Below are positions 8,737 to 16,607 of a stretch of DNA of 64,000 nt, one piece after another. Location: the NCBI RefSeq assembly GCF_902497995.1, contig NZ_CABVII010000002.1, positions 62,001-126,000 of the forward strand, given 5' to 3'. Each line of letters starts with the position of its first letter. Position 1 is the first letter of the stretch. The notes beneath the pieces were generated by a model. That model was not told the origin of the DNA. It searched no databases and saw only the letters and a program-made list of their open reading frames with translations. Made by a program: the position numbers and the translations under genes. This DNA is from Pseudomonas fluorescens (GTDB lineage Bacteria > Pseudomonadota > Gammaproteobacteria > Pseudomonadales > Pseudomonadaceae).

Positions 8737-8770
8737 GAGGCAAATTTCCGTCTGAACAAGTGATCGGGAT
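8737..8770 (+). repeat. Right copy of 34-base direct repeat (ectopic putP 3' end)
   Basis: These bases would read EANFRLNK and stop, a copy of the putP C-terminus (30 of 34 bases equal to 7461-7494) with no putP sequence in front. A terminator follows, as it does after the genuine putP end. Confidence 0.7.
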
Positions 8771-8804
8771 TAGCTGAGGCTCTGACCATTCAAAAGCAAG
8801 AAAG

Positions 8805-8839
8805 CGGCCCGCTTCCTGTTAGAGGCGGGCCGTTTTTTT
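8805..8839 (+). terminator. Rho-independent terminator
   Basis: CGGCCCGC (8805-8812) pairs with GCGGGCCG (8825-8832), followed by seven T. It ends transcription of the small gene, and may be the ancestral putP terminator if the segment was inserted. Confidence 0.85.
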
Positions 8840-8992
8840 ATGGGTGCAGGGAAATGTCTGTAGTCATTTGTCCCGATTGTTGTGGGAAACGGCTCTACAA
8901 AAGCAGGACATATCTGAATTTTCTCACTGCTCCTCAACACCCGTACTCGCTGATGCAGAATCGCTCGTCTTCACTCTGCAGAGACACATCGG

Positions 8993-11083
8993 ATGTTCGT
9001 TCCTGCTAATCAACTGCCTTTCACGTCAGCGTTCGACAGCCTTGACCTCACCGATGCGACCGAGCCCGACAGCCCTGGCAGCGACTATCGCCTTGATGAA
9101 AATGGTCGATTGCTGTCGATCCGCTATCCGGACAACAGCCAGCATGTGTTCGTTTGGCATGGTCCGGCCCAATTGGTCGAAGAAACGCTGCCGGACGGTG
9201 GTCGGCGGCGTTTTACTTACGATGCGTTGGGGCGGCAGGTAAGCCGGCAGGATGAACACGGTGCCATCACCCGTTACCGATGGGACGCCGACGGCCGTCT
9301 GATTCAGACGACGCTCGCCAGCGGCGCCAGTCGCGAGTTCAGTTATGACGCCGATGGCCGGATCACCGCCGAGCGCGATGAGCTCGGCCACGTCACGCGC
9401 TACGAATACGCAGCCGATTGCCAGCTCATCAGTCGCCGGACCAATCCCGACGGCACGCAGCTGCGCTATCGCTACGACACAGTACTGCGGTTGCTCACGG
9501 CAATCGAAAACCAATCCGGCGAACAGTATCGGCTGGAGTACACGGCCAGCGGTCTGATCCGCCAGGAAACCGGGTTCGACGGTCGTCGCACTGCGTACCT
9601 CCATGACCCCAATGGTCTACTTCTGGAAATAACCGAGTTCGGCGATGACGGCGTGGATTTGATCACCCGCTATCAGCGCAACGCCGCAGGGCAGGTGCTG
9701 GTCAAGACCTTGCCCGACGGTAATAAGGTCGGTTATCGCTACGATGACCGCGGCCGACTGGTCCGCATCGATGACGGTCAGGCTCATTCGCTTGAGCTGG
9801 AGTATGACCGGCAGGGCCGCCTGATCTGCGAGCGCCAAGGCCGGGGCACACTGCGTTATGGCTACGACGCCTGCGGTCAGCTCAATCACCTGCGCCTGCC
9901 TGACAATAGCCAGATCGATTACCGACACGCCCAGGGCGGCACGCTGATGGCCATCGATCTCAACGGCGCACGGCTCACCACCCACGCATTCGTCTTTGGC
10001 CGTGAGCAGCAACGCCAGCAAGGTCAGCTGAGCAGTCAGTACCACTACGATGAGCAGGGGCGGTTGCAAGCCCACGCGATCAACCAGCCAGCCCGGCCCC
10101 TGTACATGCGTCATTACTGCTACACCGTCAACGGCAACCTCGCCTCGATCGCCGACAGCCGTCATGGGCAGCGCAGCTATTACTACGACGCGCGCAATCG
10201 TCTGGTCCGGGTGCGCCACACCCGAGGCGACCCGGCGCAACGCTTCGTCCATGACCCTGCCGATAACCTTCTGATGCAGGATCGACAAGGTCCGGCCACC
10301 TTCAAAGGCAACCGCCTGCTCATGCATGGCGATAGCCATTACGACTACGACGCCTTCGGTAACCTCATTCGTGAACGCCGCGGCATCGGGCAAAAAATCG
10401 TCACCGAATACCATTACGACTGCCAGCACCGGCTGATCGGCATCACGTTCCCGGATGGCCGCAGCGCCAGCTACCGCTACGATGCCCTCGGTCGTCGCAT
10501 CGGCAAAACCGTCGACGGCAACACCACCGAGTTCTTCTGGCAGGGCGACCACCTCGTGGCCGAATGTAGCCGGCATCATTACCGTAGCTACCTTTACGAA
10601 CCCGGCAGCTTCCGCCCGCTGGCCTTGCTCGACGGCAAAGGTCCGTACCAGGCCTGCGCGTTTTATTACCAGCTTGATCACCTGGGAACGCCGCAGGAAC
10701 TGACGAGTTGCGCTGGCGAAATTATCTGGTCGGCCAAGTACGACGCCTTCGGCAAAATCATCCACCTGTCGTTGGCAGGGGTGGATCGGTTCGACCAGCC
10801 CTTGCGTTACCAGGGGCAGTACTTCGATACCGAGAGCGGCCTGCATTATAGCCGGCATCGCTACTACAGCCCGGATACGGGGCGCTACCTGACTCCCGGC
10901 CCGCTCAACCTGGAGGGTGGTTTGAACCCGTACCGGTACGCGCCGAATCCGACAGGTTGGATCGATCCATTGGGGGTGGCTTGCCAGCCGTGGCCTGCAG
11001 AGAAGGGGCGGCGGAATCTCCGGGCGATGTTATCGGACGTTTCCGAGAGCGGTAGTGAAGCGAGGTCAAAAAGAAGTATTTGA
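8993..11083 (+). CDS. Orphan RHS repeat protein with shortened toxin tip
   Basis: The 696-residue protein is built almost wholly of YD/RHS repeats of about 20 residues (for example YDALGRQVSRQDEHGAITRY, YDADGRITAERDELGHVTRY). The RHS-core end signature is at about residues 610-655 (SGLHYSRHRYYSPDTGRYLT, then NPYRYAPNPTGWIDPLG). Full RHS toxins carry a long N-terminal region and a variable toxin of 100 or more residues after the core. Here the N-terminus starts within repeats and only about 35 residues follow the core, with no toxin motif. No immunity gene is visible before rlmJ. I read it as a decayed or silent cassette of a polymorphic toxin. ATG 8993 is the first ATG after an in-frame stop near 8950. 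Confidence 0.85.
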   Translation: MFVPANQLPFTSAFDSLDLTDATEPDSPGSDYRLDENGRLLSIRYPDNSQHVFVWHGPAQLVEETLPDGGRRRFTYDALGRQVSRQDEHGAITRYRWDADGRLIQTTLASGASREFSYDADGRITAERDELGHVTRYEYAADCQLISRRTNPDGTQLRYRYDTVLRLLTAIENQSGEQYRLEYTASGLIRQETGFDGRRTAYLHDPNGLLLEITEFGDDGVDLITRYQRNAAGQVLVKTLPDGNKVGYRYDDRGRLVRIDDGQAHSLELEYDRQGRLICERQGRGTLRYGYDACGQLNHLRLPDNSQIDYRHAQGGTLMAIDLNGARLTTHAFVFGREQQRQQGQLSSQYHYDEQGRLQAHAINQPARPLYMRHYCYTVNGNLASIADSRHGQRSYYYDARNRLVRVRHTRGDPAQRFVHDPADNLLMQDRQGPATFKGNRLLMHGDSHYDYDAFGNLIRERRGIGQKIVTEYHYDCQHRLIGITFPDGRSASYRYDALGRRIGKTVDGNTTEFFWQGDHLVAECSRHHYRSYLYEPGSFRPLALLDGKGPYQACAFYYQLDHLGTPQELTSCAGEIIWSAKYDAFGKIIHLSLAGVDRFDQPLRYQGQYFDTESGLHYSRHRYYSPDTGRYLTPGPLNLEGGLNPYRYAPNPTGWIDPLGVACQPWPAEKGRRNLRAMLSDVSESGSEARSKRSI

Positions 11084-11201
11084 CCGTCTGCGAGGTGCCG
11101 GATGTGCTCGGGCGGTTGTTGTCACAACCACCCGCTCGGCTGCGAACCCCTGACGTCCAGCCCCGTACAAGGTAAACTTGCCGCCCTTCGCAGGAGCAGC
11201 C

Positions 11202-12041
11202 ATGAATTATCGTCACGCCTTCCATGCCGGCAATCACGCCGATGTGTTCAAACACCTGACTTTGACCCGCCTCATTGCCTTGATGGCGCGCAAGGAGCAG
11301 CCGTTTGCCTATCTCGACACCCACGCCGGCATTGGTCTGTATGACCTGCAGGGCGACCAGGCCAGTCGTACCGGTGAGTACCTGGAAGGCATCGCGCGGT
11401 TGTGGGATCAGCCGGATCTGCCGGCGTTGACCGCTGATTACATGAAGGTGCTGCACGAGATGAACCCGGATGGGCAGTTGCGCTATTACCCGGGGTCGCC
11501 GGAGTTGGCGCGGCGTCTGACCCGTGCGCAGGATCGGGTGTTGCTCAACGAGAAGCACCCGGAGGATGGTGTGTTGCTCAAGGACAACATGAAGGGCGAT
11601 CGTCGGGTGAAGGTGCATCTGGGCGAAGGCTGGCATGTGCCGCGCGCGATGTTGCCGGTGCCGGAAAAGCGCGCGGTGATGTTGATCGATCCGCCGTTCG
11701 AGCAACTCGATGAGATGCAGCGTTGTGCGGCGTCGTTGAAAGAGGCGATCGGCCGGATGCGCCAGACGGTGGCGGCGATCTGGTATCCGGTGAAGGATCA
11801 GCGCATGTTGCGGCGTTTTTATCAGGATCTGGCTGGCACGGGTGCGCCGAAGTTGTTGCGGGTGGAGTTGCTGGTGCATCCGCTGGATACGCCGAACAGC
11901 CTGAATGGTTCGGGGTTGGCGATTGCCAATCCGCCGTGGGGGCTGGAAGAGGAATTGCGTGAGTTGCTGCCGTGGTTGTCCAGGAAGCTTGGACAGACCC
12001 AGGGTGGGTGGCAGATGGATTGGTTGATCGCCGAGAGTTGA
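11202..12041 (+). CDS. rlmJ: RlmJ: 23S rRNA (adenine-2030-N6)-methyltransferase
   Basis: The 279-residue SAM-dependent enzyme methylates A2030 of 23S rRNA. It starts MNYRHAFHAGNHADVFKHL, the family hallmark. The catalytic motif IDPPFEQ (DPPF, about residues 162-165) places the target adenine, and YLDTHAGIGLY contributes to the SAM site. GGAG seven bases before ATG 11202 supports this start over an in-frame ATG 24 bases upstream. It stands alone, with REP units downstream. No effect of the neighbouring RHS gene is evident. Confidence 0.95.
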   Translation: MNYRHAFHAGNHADVFKHLTLTRLIALMARKEQPFAYLDTHAGIGLYDLQGDQASRTGEYLEGIARLWDQPDLPALTADYMKVLHEMNPDGQLRYYPGSPELARRLTRAQDRVLLNEKHPEDGVLLKDNMKGDRRVKVHLGEGWHVPRAMLPVPEKRAVMLIDPPFEQLDEMQRCAASLKEAIGRMRQTVAAIWYPVKDQRMLRRFYQDLAGTGAPKLLRVELLVHPLDTPNSLNGSGLAIANPPWGLEEELRELLPWLSRKLGQTQGGWQMDWLIAES

Positions 12042-12080
12042 TTGCTGATCAGATGTTTTGATGGTGTCTGACCGGACGCC

Positions 12081-12174
12081 TTCGCGAGCAAGCCCGCTCC
12101 CACAGTAGGTCTATGTCGATCACAAAAGCGTGGTCAGACACAGATCAATGTGGGAGCGGGCTTGCTCGCGAAGC
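12081..12174. repeat. REP doublet
   Basis: Inverted pair of the main REP type: reverse unit 12081-12104 and forward unit 12149-12174. It lies between the convergent rlmJ and msrA genes. Confidence 0.9.
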
Positions 12175-12190
12175 TTTTAGCGATCTGAAA

Positions 12191-12838
12191 TCAGATCGGG
12201 CAGGTCACGCCTGTACCGCCAATCCCGCAGTAACCCTCGGGATTCTTGGCCAGATACTGCTGGTGATACGCCTCGGCGAAGTAGAACGTCGGAGCTTCGT
12301 CGATTTCGGTGGTGATGGTGCCTTTGCCCGCCTTGGTCAGTTCGGCCTGGAACACCTGCTCGCTGTGCTTGGCGGCTGCCAGCTGAGTCGGGTTGGTGGC
12401 GTAGATGACGGAGCGATACTGCGTGCCGATGTCGTTGCCCTGGCGCATGCCCTGGGTCGGGTTATGCAGTTCCCAGAACATCTTCAGCAGCTCGTCGTAG
12501 CTGACTTTTGCCGGCTCGTAGACCACCAGCACCGCTTCAGTGTGGCCGGTCAGGCCCGAGCAGACCTCTTCATAGGTAGGGTTCGGAGTAAAACCGCCGG
12601 CGTAACCCACTGCGGTACTGACCACGCCCTCGCGCTGCCAGAAGCGACGTTCCGCCCCCCAGAAGCAGCCCAGGCCGAAGATGGCGAAATCTACATCGGT
12701 AACGAACGGGCCCAGCAGCGGGGCGTCATGGACGAAGTGTTTTTCCGGCACGGTCATTGGCGTTTCGCGGCCAGGCAGGGCTTGTTCTTTGGTAGGGAGC
12801 ACGTTTTTGTTTACCAGAATTTCCGAGCGCAGAACCAT
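12191..12838 (-). CDS. msrA: MsrA: peptide-methionine (S)-S-oxide reductase
   Basis: The 215-residue enzyme repairs S-epimers of methionine sulfoxide in proteins, using thioredoxin. The active-site motif GCFWG is at residues 57-61 with the nucleophile Cys58. [28 protein letters not shown] and the C-terminal [12 protein letters not shown] (resolving cysteines) are all as expected. It has the N-terminal extension of about 45 residues seen in the longer MsrA form. It is probably monocistronic, bounded by a REP doublet downstream and an orphan REP unit upstream. Confidence 0.96.
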   Translation of the reverse strand: MVLRSEILVNKNVLPTKEQALPGRETPMTVPEKHFVHDAPLLGPFVTDVDFAIFGLGCFWGAERRFWQREGVVSTAVGYAGGFTPNPTYEEVCSGLTGHTEAVLVVYEPAKVSYDELLKMFWELHNPTQGMRQGNDIGTQYRSVIYATNPTQLAAAKHSEQVFQAELTKAGKGTITTEIDEAPTFYFAEAYHQQYLAKNPEGYCGIGGTGVTCPI

Positions 12839-12918
12839 CGTCAGTCCTCTCAGTCAGGTTGGGATGTAAATAGTCAGACCACCAGTGTGCCCAATGCCGT
12901 CCAGTTACGCACTATCTC

Positions 12919-12941
12919 TGTGGGAGCGAGACCGGCTTGCC
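12919..12941. repeat. Single (orphan) REP-like unit
   Basis: One half-element (tgtgggagcgagaccggctt, then gcc) without an inverted partner, in the gap between msrA and the phosphatase gene. Confidence 0.6.
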
Positions 12942-12945
12942 GGGC

Positions 12946-14352
12946 TTAACGCAATCGGATGTTTGTCGTTTGCAGCAGATTGCCGTCCCGGTCGTGATAA
13001 CTGACGCGGATCTGTTCTGCATCGACGATCAGGTGGGCGAAGTTGTCCTGGCTGATGACCGCGCCGGTCAGTTCGTACCGATAGTCCCCGGCAGGGGTTC
13101 GGGCCAGTGGTTGATCGAGGATGAAGGTGGACGCGTTGGCATAGGGCAGCATTTTGCTGTTGCACAACGGCGAAGACACGATGGTGTGAACCTCAAAGTC
13201 CGGGTCTTCGCTGTGGGTCAGTCGACTGGTCAGTGAACCGTGAATATCGCCGGAAATGAAAAAGACGTTCTGAATACCTTGTGTACGAATAGTCTCAAGC
13301 AACCGTAGCCGCTGCTCGGGAAAGGCTTGCCAGGCGTCTTCGCCCTGGCGTTTGCGGTCGGGGTAGAACATCACGCTGGTCACCACGAATTTGACCCGGG
13401 CGGGGCTGCGGACCAGCCAGTCGCACAAGGCTTGCTCCTGGGTGTCGTCGAGGATGCGTCGATCATCGGTCGAGAGATTGCGCCGTGTTCGACTGTCGGT
13501 GACAAACCATTCGATATCGCCTTCGGTAAATTGATACCAATACTTTTCCAGTTTTGTGTTTATTTGTCCGTTGTCCGCCAGTTCGTGTGCCGGGCCATGG
13601 CTGGCCTGATACAGTTCATAGGCGCTGATTGCGTTGGCATATAAGTACTCGTCGCACGTGCTTTTATTGGCGGGCCAGTTGTCTTCGATTTCATGGTCGT
13701 CAAGGATCATGTAAGTGGGCAGGCTGGACATCAATGTTGCGATGTTGGGCTGCGAAAAAGCCGTGCGGTACTTGTGCAGAATTTCTTTGTATTCACGATC
13801 AGGGGCGATGGCGTTCAGGTCATCGACATAGATCTGGTCGCCTGTCATCAACAGGGCACTGACGGGTGGGTCGGCCTGCTCTGCCAGTCGGGAAACGGAA
13901 GCGAATATCCTGTCCCCCAGATGAGGTGCGATGGCAATGCCTGCGGTCATGCGCAGGTAGCGGCAGGATCCGACGATGTAAGCCCGTGGCCGTGTGGCCC
14001 GGGGTGAGCGGGTACGAAAGCGATGAATCGGCGGCGGCCATTGCAGCGCCAGCTCCGTCACCGTCTCCACGGTATGCACCGGGCTCATCGGGCTGAACCA
14101 GCCGGCCTGATACTCGTAGTCGGTATCGGCTGCAAGATCGTTGAGGGCGATGACTGCGCACATGTCGCGACTGCTGTCGAGTTTTGCAAAGACACCGGTG
14201 GACCAGCGTTTTTCTCCTGTCCGTCGATAACGAACGCCGGCAAATACCAACGCATCTTTGTGTGAGTTTCCACGCAGGAATATACGCGTGTGATTAGTTG
14301 TTGTATGGCCAAGGATAGGGCCCACTGTAGGTTTTAACATGATCGAATCCAT
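12946..14352 (-). CDS. PhoD-like metallophosphatase
   Basis: The 468-residue protein has the PhoD alkaline phosphatase/phosphodiesterase metal motifs in order: VGSCRYLRM, LMTGDQIYVDDLNA, YMILDDHEIEDNWPANKS and FFISGDIHGSLTSRL. These ligate Fe/Ca in characterised PhoD enzymes. An N-terminal beta domain precedes them (VGPILGHTTTNHTRIFLRG). Unlike exported PhoD it has no Tat or Sec signal, so it probably acts in the cytoplasm. The start may be ATG 14352 or ATG 14340 (MLKPTVG); neither has a strong ribosome site. The substrate is unknown. It is not in an operon with its neighbours. Confidence 0.85.
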   Translation of the reverse strand: MDSIMLKPTVGPILGHTTTNHTRIFLRGNSHKDALVFAGVRYRRTGEKRWSTGVFAKLDSSRDMCAVIALNDLAADTDYEYQAGWFSPMSPVHTVETVTELALQWPPPIHRFRTRSPRATRPRAYIVGSCRYLRMTAGIAIAPHLGDRIFASVSRLAEQADPPVSALLMTGDQIYVDDLNAIAPDREYKEILHKYRTAFSQPNIATLMSSLPTYMILDDHEIEDNWPANKSTCDEYLYANAISAYELYQASHGPAHELADNGQINTKLEKYWYQFTEGDIEWFVTDSRTRRNLSTDDRRILDDTQEQALCDWLVRSPARVKFVVTSVMFYPDRKRQGEDAWQAFPEQRLRLLETIRTQGIQNVFFISGDIHGSLTSRLTHSEDPDFEVHTIVSSPLCNSKMLPYANASTFILDQPLARTPAGDYRYELTGAVISQDNFAHLIVDAEQIRVSYHDRDGNLLQTTNIRLR

Positions 14353-14531
14353 TCAGCTTGCTGCTAATTAGGCAGGTTTTGTTTCAGCGGTTTATTTGCA
14401 AGTCTTACAACTAAGGTTAGTTATTTGACCTTGAAAAATATCGAGCTGAAATGGATGCGAGTTGTGGGCGATGTCAGCCACAAATGTAGGAAGGCAACTC
14501 TTCAGGTATCTCTTCAGGTAAAAGCGCCAGG
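14353..14531. promoter_or_regulatory. AT-rich promoter region of the PhoD-like gene
   Basis: About 180 bases, markedly AT-richer than the surroundings, lie between the phosphatase start and the aceF terminator. A short direct repeat, CTCTTCAGGTA twice in tandem near 14498-14520, is the only structure I see. No gene is apparent. Confidence 0.4.
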
Positions 14532-14562
14532 CAAAAAAAGCCCCGCCAAATGGGCGGGGTTG
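14532..14562 (-). terminator. aceEF operon terminator
   Basis: Read on the minus strand, an ACCCCGCCC/GGGCGGGG-type stem with the loop ATTT is followed by seven T. It lies about 70 bases past the aceF stop. Confidence 0.85.
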
Positions 14563-14631
14563 AGGTACGAGCGTGGCGCTCGGAAATCGTGGAACGCAAC
14601 GGGCCCTCCGGTGAGGGAGGGCCGGTCGGTG

Positions 14632-16596
14632 TTACAGCAGGATGGTGCGGATGTCCGCCAGCAGGGCGCTCAGACGCTGGGTGAAGCGTGCAGCAGCGGC
14701 GCCATTGATCACGCGGTGATCGTAGGACAGCGACAGCGGCAGCATCAGTTTCGGCTGGAAGGCTTTGCCGTCCCAGACTGGCTGGATGGTTGCCTTGGAA
14801 ACACCGAGGATCGCCACTTCCGGCGCGTTGACGATCGGCGTGAAGCCGGTGCCGCCAATGTGGCCGAGGCTGGAAATGGTGAAGCAGGCGCCTTGCATGT
14901 CGTCAGCGGTGAGCTTCTTGTCGCGGGCTTTGGCAGCCAGCACAGCCGCCTCAGCCGCAAGCTGCAACAGGCTCTTCTGGTCGACGTTCTTGATGACCGG
15001 TACCAGCAGGCCTTCAGGCGTATCCACCGCGAAGCCGATGTTCACGTATTTCTTGCGGATGATCGCCTTGCCGCTTGGCGCCAGCGAACTGTTGAAGTCC
15101 GGCAGTTCCTTGAGCATGTGCGCGCAGGATTTGAGCAGCAGCGGCAGGATGGTCAGCTTGACGCCGGCCTTCTCTGCAACGGCTTTCTGAGCGACACGGA
15201 ACGCTTCCAGGTCGGTGATATCAGCCGAATCGAACTGAGTCACGTGCGGAATGTTCAGCCAGCTGCGGTGCAGGCTCGACGCGCCGATTTGCATCAGGCG
15301 AGTCATCGGCACTTCTTCGATTTCACCGAAGCGGCTGAAGTCCACGACCGGAATCGGCGGGATACCCGCGCCACCGGTTGCACCAGCAGCAGCAGCGGCC
15401 GGTGCTTGCTTGGCCTTCTGCATCATGGCCTTGACGTAAACCTGCACGTCTTCCTTGAGGATGCGACCGTGCGGACCGCTGGCGCCGACGGCGTCCAGTT
15501 CGACGCCGAATTCACGGGCCAGTTGGCGTACAGCCGGGCCAGCATGAACCTTGGCGCCCGGTTTGGCCGGTGCAGCAGCAGGCGCGGCCGGTGCCGGAGC
15601 AGCAGGCGCAGCGGCGGCTGGAGCTGGAGCACTAGGAGCAGCAGCGGCGGTCGCCGGGGCAGCAGCAGGTGCAGCGCCTTTGACTTTCAACTTCAGGATC
15701 AGGTCGCCAGTACCGACTTCGTCATCCAGCTTGATGGAAACGCTTTCCACCACGCCGGCGGCAGGCGATGGAATTTCCATGCTCGCCTTGTCGGATTCCA
15801 GGGTGATCAGCGACTGGTCGGCTTCAACGGTATCGCCGGCCTTGACCAGGACTTCGATGATCTTGGCCTTGCCTGCCGAACCGATGTCCGGGACGTGAAT
15901 GTCCTGAACGCTGTCGGCAACCGGTGCAGCCGCGGCGGCTGGCGCAGGAGCAGCGGCAGCAGGCGCAGCAGCCTGGGCTGGCGCGGCAGCGGCAGGGGCC
16001 GCAGCACCCGCCACTTCCAGGTCCAGAATCAGGTCGCCGGTGCCGACTTCATCGTTGAGCTTGACGCTGATGGCCTTGACCACGCCAGCGGCAGGCGACG
16101 GGATTTCCATGCTGGCCTTGTCGGATTCCAGGGTGATCAGCGACTGATCAGCCTCGACGGTGTCGCCGACCTTGACCTGGATCTCGATGATCTGGGCCTT
16201 GCCCGACGAACCGATGTCCGGCACGTGCACTTGCTGAACCGAAGCGGCTGCTGGCGCAGCAGCAGGCGCGGCCGGCGCCGGAGCAGCAGCCGGTTTCTCT
16301 TCAGCCTTTGGCGCTGGCGCAGCGGCAGCCGCAGCGGCAGCCGCAGGGGCGGCAGCAGCGGCACCTTCGACTTCCAGTTCCAGCAGTTCGTCGCCTTCTT
16401 TCAGGCGATCGCCCAGTTTCACTTTCAGGCTTTTGACGATGCCGGCCTTGGGAGCAGGCACTTCCATGCTCGCCTTGTCCGACTCAAGTGTCAGGATGCT
16501 CTGCTCGGCTTCGATACGGTCGCCGACCTTCACAAACAGTTCAATTACTTCACCTTCACCGCTGCCGATGTCAGGTACGCGAATGAGTTCGCTCAC
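14632..16596 (-). CDS. aceF: AceF: dihydrolipoamide acetyltransferase (pyruvate dehydrogenase E2)
   Basis: The 654-residue E2 core carries the acetyl group on lipoyl-lysine and passes it to CoA. Three lipoyl domains are visible (about 1-75, 120-195 and 235-310), each with the motif LESDKASME whose Lys is lipoylated. Ala/Pro-rich swinging linkers join them. Then come a peripheral subunit-binding domain (AVRQLAREFGVELDAV) and the catalytic domain ending with SYDHRVINGAAAARF, the active-site His in DHRVxxG. Domains 2 and 3 are nearly identical. It begins at a GTG with AGGAGA 9 bases upstream, 11 bases after aceE, so the two are co-transcribed. Confidence 0.97.
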   Translation of the reverse strand: MSELIRVPDIGSGEGEVIELFVKVGDRIEAEQSILTLESDKASMEVPAPKAGIVKSLKVKLGDRLKEGDELLELEVEGAAAAAPAAAAAAAAAPAPKAEEKPAAAPAPAAPAAAPAAASVQQVHVPDIGSSGKAQIIEIQVKVGDTVEADQSLITLESDKASMEIPSPAAGVVKAISVKLNDEVGTGDLILDLEVAGAAAPAAAAPAQAAAPAAAAPAPAAAAAPVADSVQDIHVPDIGSAGKAKIIEVLVKAGDTVEADQSLITLESDKASMEIPSPAAGVVESVSIKLDDEVGTGDLILKLKVKGAAPAAAPATAAAAPSAPAPAAAAPAAPAPAAPAAAPAKPGAKVHAGPAVRQLAREFGVELDAVGASGPHGRILKEDVQVYVKAMMQKAKQAPAAAAAGATGGAGIPPIPVVDFSRFGEIEEVPMTRLMQIGASSLHRSWLNIPHVTQFDSADITDLEAFRVAQKAVAEKAGVKLTILPLLLKSCAHMLKELPDFNSSLAPSGKAIIRKKYVNIGFAVDTPEGLLVPVIKNVDQKSLLQLAAEAAVLAAKARDKKLTADDMQGACFTISSLGHIGGTGFTPIVNAPEVAILGVSKATIQPVWDGKAFQPKLMLPLSLSYDHRVINGAAAARFTQRLSALLADIRTILL

Positions 16597-16607
16597 AGAG
16601 TGTCTCC

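Noticed and set aside
8152..8789. Minus-strand frames (8152-8541, 8415-8789) opposite the small gene
   Set aside because: Shadows; part of one reads through the putP-end repeat in reverse, which produces a misleading resemblance to a frame behind putP.
7801..8960. Similar 'gacat..ctga.ttttctc' stretches near 7822 and 8908
   Set aside because: The match is short and soon lost; too weak to claim duplicated leaders.
15540..16360. Repeated segments in aceF as a possible repeat array or CRISPR
   Set aside because: They are coding repeats: lipoyl domains and Ala/Pro linkers in frame.
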